Of a stretch of DNA of 8,839 nucleotides, positions 5,818 through 8,839 are shown piece by piece. The position numbers were made by a program, and so were the translations under genes. Under the pieces are notes generated by a model. It saw nothing but the letters and a program-made list of their open reading frames with translations, was not told the origin of the DNA and ran no database searches. Position 1 is the first letter of the stretch. Every line of letters begins with the position of its first letter. The DNA lies in NCBI GenBank assembly GCA_003266145.1, contig MVJJ01000083.1, positions 1 to 8,839 of the forward strand, given 5' to 3'. This stretch comes from Methanosphaera sp. SHI613. GTDB taxonomy: Archaea > Methanobacteriota > Methanobacteria > Methanobacteriales > Methanobacteriaceae.

Positions 5818-6090
5818 ATGAATTTGATAAATGACTGTGATGGTTTTTGGGGATTATTGATTATCGGTAACATTGAAAATCTTATACTTGCTAGTCAAGG
5901 TGCAATAAGCCACGTAAATTCCATAATATTGCTGGTTTTAAGTTTGATATGTGTAGTCATATGGTTGCTTGTCGGTAAATTCGGTACTCAACTTGCCATC
6001 AAATATGCAGATGAGATTGGAATCATAGGCGGATTGGCCATCATAATATTAGGTCTTCAGTCCATGCTTGAAGCAAGTGGAATAATCTAA
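5818..6090 (+). CDS. Half-size (three-helix) MntP/LysE-like membrane protein
   Basis: This 90-residue protein has three hydrophobic helices, about 10-25, 35-53 and 66-85. Helix 1 carries GNIENLILASQG; a polar pair (N-I-E-N) inside a membrane helix recalls the ion-binding acidic motifs of the LysE/MntP/CadD clan (for example SLDA in MntP, TNIDD in CadD). The last part (VGKF, then IGGLAIIILGLQSMLE) resembles the end of E. coli MntP. MntP has two such three-helix repeats in one chain; here only one repeat is present, so a working transporter would need a dimer, perhaps with the product of the upstream paralogue. Substrate is unknown: manganese, cadmium or another cation would be a guess. It is the second gene of a two-gene operon that ends at the hairpin at 6113-6168. 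The membrane topology is firm and the family link is tentative. Confidence 0.7.
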   Translation: MNLINDCDGFWGLLIIGNIENLILASQGAISHVNSIILLVLSLICVVIWLLVGKFGTQLAIKYADEIGIIGGLAIIILGLQSMLEASGII

Positions 6091-6112
6091 GAAAAAATTA
6101 AACCAGTAAAAG

Positions 6113-6168
6113 AATAGATAGGGGCTTTTTAGAAAGCCATTTTCTATTTACACCCAAACACTTTTTTT
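6113..6168. terminator. Two-step hairpin terminator between convergent genes
   Basis: An inner stem GGCTTT (6123-6128) / AAAGCC (6133-6138) with loop TTAG is extended, after a 4x4 internal loop, by a second stem aataga (6113-6118) / tctatt (6143-6148). T6162-T6168 follows on the plus strand. The minus strand also has a T-rich continuation (complement of 6091-6098). It lies between the stops at 6090 and 6171 and can serve both the small transporter operon and the TSUP gene. Confidence 0.65.
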
Positions 6169-6170
6169 AA

Positions 6171-6977
6171 TTAAAATAGCCCATACATCTTAAGTCCAAT
6201 ATATAACACTATTACTATATGCATAGCCTTTAATATCCGTGCATCTATGTTTTTTGACCAGCCTGCAGCATAACCAGATACGATTGTACTTGTTGCCGTC
6301 AGAAATAGGAATTGAATTACATTTACATACCCCAATGAATAGGAAGGTAAACCGGGAACGTTCCAGCCCAATATTATGTATGTGATTAATCCGCCAAGAG
6401 ATGTCGCTATAATGGAAGCGGATGATGTTCCGATAGCCTTATGTGTGGGATATCTTAGCAGTACCGTCAAGGCAGGTATCATTATAACTCCACCGCCTAC
6501 GCCGAGAAGACCACATAGAAGTCCGGCACTTAAACCAAGCATTATATGTCCGATTCTGCTGGTTGAGATATTATCATCGTTGTCGGGATTTTTTATCAGA
6601 ATCATGTTGATAACCGACACTATACACATCGTTGCAAAGATTATCTCCAGAAATCTTACATTTACATGTGTGGATATGAATGCACCTAGTATAGCTCCCA
6701 TGAATCCCAGTATCATCAATTCCCTAAGATAATCCTTAACGACCATTCCATTATCGTAATGTTTCTTTGTTGATCGTATCATTGTGACAAATATCACTGC
6801 AAGACTTGTGGCAAATGACATCGGTAGGGCTATGTGATTGGGTACACCCATCGCCAATAGCAGAGCATACTGTATGGGCGTTAATATTATTCCCCCACCA
6901 ACACCTAAAAGTCCGGCCATCAATCCACCCAAGCATCCACCTATTAATAATAATAGGACATATATGATAAAATCCAT
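6171..6977 (-). CDS. TSUP-family (TauE/SafE) membrane permease
   Basis: This 268-residue protein has about eight hydrophobic helices and the two-fold internal repeat typical of the TSUP (TauE/SafE, DUF81) family. Each half begins with the signature GLLGVGGG-x(4)-P: L23-G29 with P34, and L157-G163 with P168. Each is followed by the second family motif, LPMSFATSL at 51-59 and AIGTSSASI at 181-189. A polar, acidic cytoplasmic loop (NPDNDDN, about 130-136) separates the halves. Length is normal for the family. Characterised members move sulfite, organosulfonates or other sulfur or carboxylate anions across the cytoplasmic membrane. The substrate here cannot be read, and no sulfur-metabolism gene is adjacent. 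ATG 6977 is preceded by GGAG at 6990-6993 (minus strand), spaced 12 bases. The gene converges on the small transporter operon and diverges from the MutS-related gene. Confidence 0.88.
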   Translation of the reverse strand: MDFIIYVLLLLIGGCLGGLMAGLLGVGGGIILTPIQYALLLAMGVPNHIALPMSFATSLAVIFVTMIRSTKKHYDNGMVVKDYLRELMILGFMGAILGAFISTHVNVRFLEIIFATMCIVSVINMILIKNPDNDDNISTSRIGHIMLGLSAGLLCGLLGVGGGVIMIPALTVLLRYPTHKAIGTSSASIIATSLGGLITYIILGWNVPGLPSYSLGYVNVIQFLFLTATSTIVSGYAAGWSKNIDARILKAMHIVIVLYIGLKMYGLF

Positions 6978-7103
6978 AAATTATTCATTCTCCAAAAAAA
7001 ATTTTAAAATAAAATAAATACTTTAAATTAAATAACTAATAATAATTATCTTGAATGTACTATTTTAACTTAACACAAAAATATTATAAACAACCACCAG
7101 GAT
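6978..7103. promoter_or_regulatory. Divergent AT-rich promoter region
   Basis: The 126 bases between the TSUP and MutS-related starts are almost entirely A/T. For the plus gene, aaaatattataaa (7078-7090) is the best TATA candidate. It lies so close to the GTG at 7104 that transcription would begin at or just before the start codon. For the minus gene, the TATA-like stretches around 7011-7034 and 7082-7090 are both possible, and I cannot choose between them. Confidence 0.4.
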
Positions 7104-8839
7104 GTGTTTTTAATTTACGATATAGAAGAAATTAAAGGTGTTGGAAAGAAGTTAATTGATAAGATCATTGAAAAATATGGTTCCTATGACAACTTCTGTC
7201 AATCCATTGAAAACTATGACATTGACACGCTTTTAACCATTCCAGGATTGAGTAATCAAAAGGCCTTGGAAATTGTCAGGTATATGCATGGAGACAATAT
7301 AGATGATTTTTTGAAAACATCACAATCAAAAAACATTTACTCTGATATTATTGAAAGACTTCTCTCGTTTACAAATACGGATTATGCCAGAAATAGGATA
7401 TTGCTCTTATGTCCTACAAAGGATTATGGCCGAATAGAATCCACCCAGCAACTGATAGAACAAACGTTGAATGATACAAAGGACTTGGATTATGAATATA
7501 TCCGACAACTGTATTCTAATATTCACGAGTTGGATGAGAACATCAGACCAAAATTCAATGATGAATATGCAATTGTCTGTGAGGATTATGAAGATTATAT
7601 GGACCTGGTTGAACGTGGCTTCAACAAGTACTGCAATGTCTACGCGGTTGAAAGTCAGGTTGACTTCAACGAGTTCGAATTTATCGTCTACGTATACAAC
7701 AGCTTCAATACAGAACCCGGTGAGACAGGCAATATCATCAGCGTAAGTAATAAAAGTCCCGACCATGAAATTCAGCCCAATATCATACTGGAATTTTTTA
7801 AACAGAACAAGGAAGTATTGGAAAACGTTTACAACCTTAGAAAATATCTGCACTTGGACAGCTGTATAGACGAGGTTCTTAATCTGTTGGATAACATCAA
7901 TGTCACATCCGAATCGACGGTTAAGTTGATTGACGTTGTTGAAGAGGTCACCAAGAAGACCAACGACGTGATTAAAGAGGAGATTAAGCATGTTGACTTA
8001 AGTGGTGATGAGGTACTTGAGCTTCTTAACAATGAGAATCTTCCACCCAAAATCATGAAGATATTCGACAAACACATTGATGTCGCAAAAGATGAGATAT
8101 ATGAAAAAACATCACAATACGTTGATGCATTCATCATCAAATATCCATTGGAAATTGATTACAACGAGCTTATGCGTATTGAGGAAAGTGCCAATGCAAA
8201 CAGTCATCTTAAGAAGTTTGAAGCAGAGCTTGATGTATGTTTGAAACTTGAAAAATATAAGGATGCAATCATTGATGAGACGTTGGAGCTAATCCATTAT
8301 GACTACCAGTTTGCACTTGCATCATTCAGCAAGTATTATGACTTGACCATACCTTCATTCGGTGATGAATATCAGCTTGAGGGCAGTCTTCATCTGACAC
8401 TTAAAAAAGAGGAAAAAGATGAAGGCATTTTAATGCAAGATATCGATTATAATCTTGATAGAAATAACAACATCATATTACTTACTGGTGCAAATAGTGG
8501 AGGAAAAACAACACTCCTTGAAACTTTGGCTCAACATACCATCATGACCTATATGGGTTTAGGAATTTGTGCCAAAAATGCAGTAATTCCCAAGATTAAT
8601 GAAGTATACTACTTTACAAAAAAACACTCACTCAACGCAGGAGCCTTCGAGACATTCTTAACATCATTCATACCAGTAGTTATAGGCCAAAAAAACAAGT
8701 TGATACTCATAGATGAGCTTGAATCAATAACAGAACTGGAAGCAGCGATAAAAATAATAATAGGATTTATAGAACACATACAGGATGATGACTCATTTGC
8801 CGTGATAGTAACACATATGGCACCTGAAATACTTAAACA
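7104..8839 (+). CDS. MutS-related ATPase with N-terminal HhH motifs (3' end outside window)
   Basis: The frame is open from GTG 7104 to the right edge, giving 578 residues without a stop. Two helix-hairpin-helix DNA-binding motifs open the protein: IKGVGKKLIDKII (about 10-22) and IPGLSNQKALEIV (about 46-58). A long, charged, mostly helical middle (about 230-420) fits the lever/clamp region of MutS proteins. The ATPase domain starts near 425 with Walker A TGANSGGKTTLLE (461-473), an aromatic/Ser segment (HSLNAGAFETFLTSF, 508-522), Walker B LILIDE (533-538) and the switch histidine in IVTHMAPE (568-575). This is the MutS2-like architecture of archaeal MutS-related proteins. The DEL-ES-ITELEAA stretch differs from the bacterial DELGAGTDP signature. 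Any C-terminal Smr nuclease domain would lie beyond the window. MutS2-type proteins bind branched DNA or act on stalled ribosomes; which applies here is unknown. No in-frame ATG exists before residue 61, so GTG 7104 is the likely start, although the AGGA upstream is too close to act normally. Confidence 0.85.
   Translation, partial: MFLIYDIEEIKGVGKKLIDKIIEKYGSYDNFCQSIENYDIDTLLTIPGLSNQKALEIVRYMHGDNIDDFLKTSQSKNIYSDIIERLLSFTNTDYARNRILLLCPTKDYGRIESTQQLIEQTLNDTKDLDYEYIRQLYSNIHELDENIRPKFNDEYAIVCEDYEDYMDLVERGFNKYCNVYAVESQVDFNEFEFIVYVYNSFNTEPGETGNIISVSNKSPDHEIQPNIILEFFKQNKEVLENVYNLRKYLHLDSCIDEVLNLLDNINVTSESTVKLIDVVEEVTKKTNDVIKEEIKHVDLSGDEVLELLNNENLPPKIMKIFDKHIDVAKDEIYEKTSQYVDAFIIKYPLEIDYNELMRIEESANANSHLKKFEAELDVCLKLEKYKDAIIDETLELIHYDYQFALASFSKYYDLTIPSFGDEYQLEGSLHLTLKKEEKDEGILMQDIDYNLDRNNNIILLTGANSGGKTTLLETLAQHTIMTYMGLGICAKNAVIPKINEVYYFTKKHSLNAGAFETFLTSFIPVVIGQKNKLILIDELESITELEAAIKIIIGFIEHIQDDDSFAVIVTHMAPEILK

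Noticed and set aside
7407..7991. Long minus-strand reading frame of 194 codons
   Set aside because: It lies fully inside, and antisense to, the MutS-related gene, whose frame is continuous with HhH and Walker motifs. The minus frame gives no recognisable domain and is a codon-bias shadow.

Overview
The window looks like a piece of a methanogenic archaeal chromosome, most likely order Methanobacteriales (Methanosphaera or Methanobrevibacter type). The evidence is the AT-rich composition, TATA-type promoters, ribosome binding sites of the GGTG/GGAG kind, oligo-T terminators, a short N-terminal zinc ribbon on a membrane-anchored protein, and an archaeal-type MutS-related ATPase with N-terminal helix-hairpin-helix motifs. 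The genus is an inference, not a demonstrated assignment. No rRNA, tRNA, CRISPR array, insertion sequence or phage gene was seen.

Layout. From the left edge to 543, on the plus strand, is the 3' part of a DUF998-like multi-pass membrane protein. It converges through a shared hairpin (562-583) on a minus-strand gene (588-1238) for a zinc ribbon / one-TM / exported-domain protein. A divergent promoter region (1239-1453) leads to a plus-strand gene (1454-2875) for a double-ACT plus metallo-beta-lactamase protein with a complete set of metal ligands. After a gene-free 268-base gap holding a palindrome and T-runs comes a large YhgE/Pip-type membrane protein (3144-5375). Its outer loop carries heptad repeats and many N-glycosylation sequons.

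Next are two tandem genes for very small three-helix membrane proteins that resemble one half of an MntP/LysE-type exporter. The first copy (5523-5806) is split by an apparent one-base deletion; the second (5818-6090) is intact. A strong two-step hairpin ends this pair and also faces the 3' end of a convergent TSUP (TauE/SafE) permease (6171-6977, minus). A divergent AT-rich spacer then precedes a MutS-related ATPase (from 7104) that runs off the right edge.

How the genes fit together. Most encode envelope or transport functions and stand as single transcription units. The only clear operon is the small transporter pair. The sequence does not show a joint pathway. The items most worth following up are the broken/intact pair of half-size transporter genes, the ACT-ACT-MBL fusion with intact catalytic ligands, and the heptad-repeat, sequon-rich surface loop of the archaeal YhgE/Pip protein.
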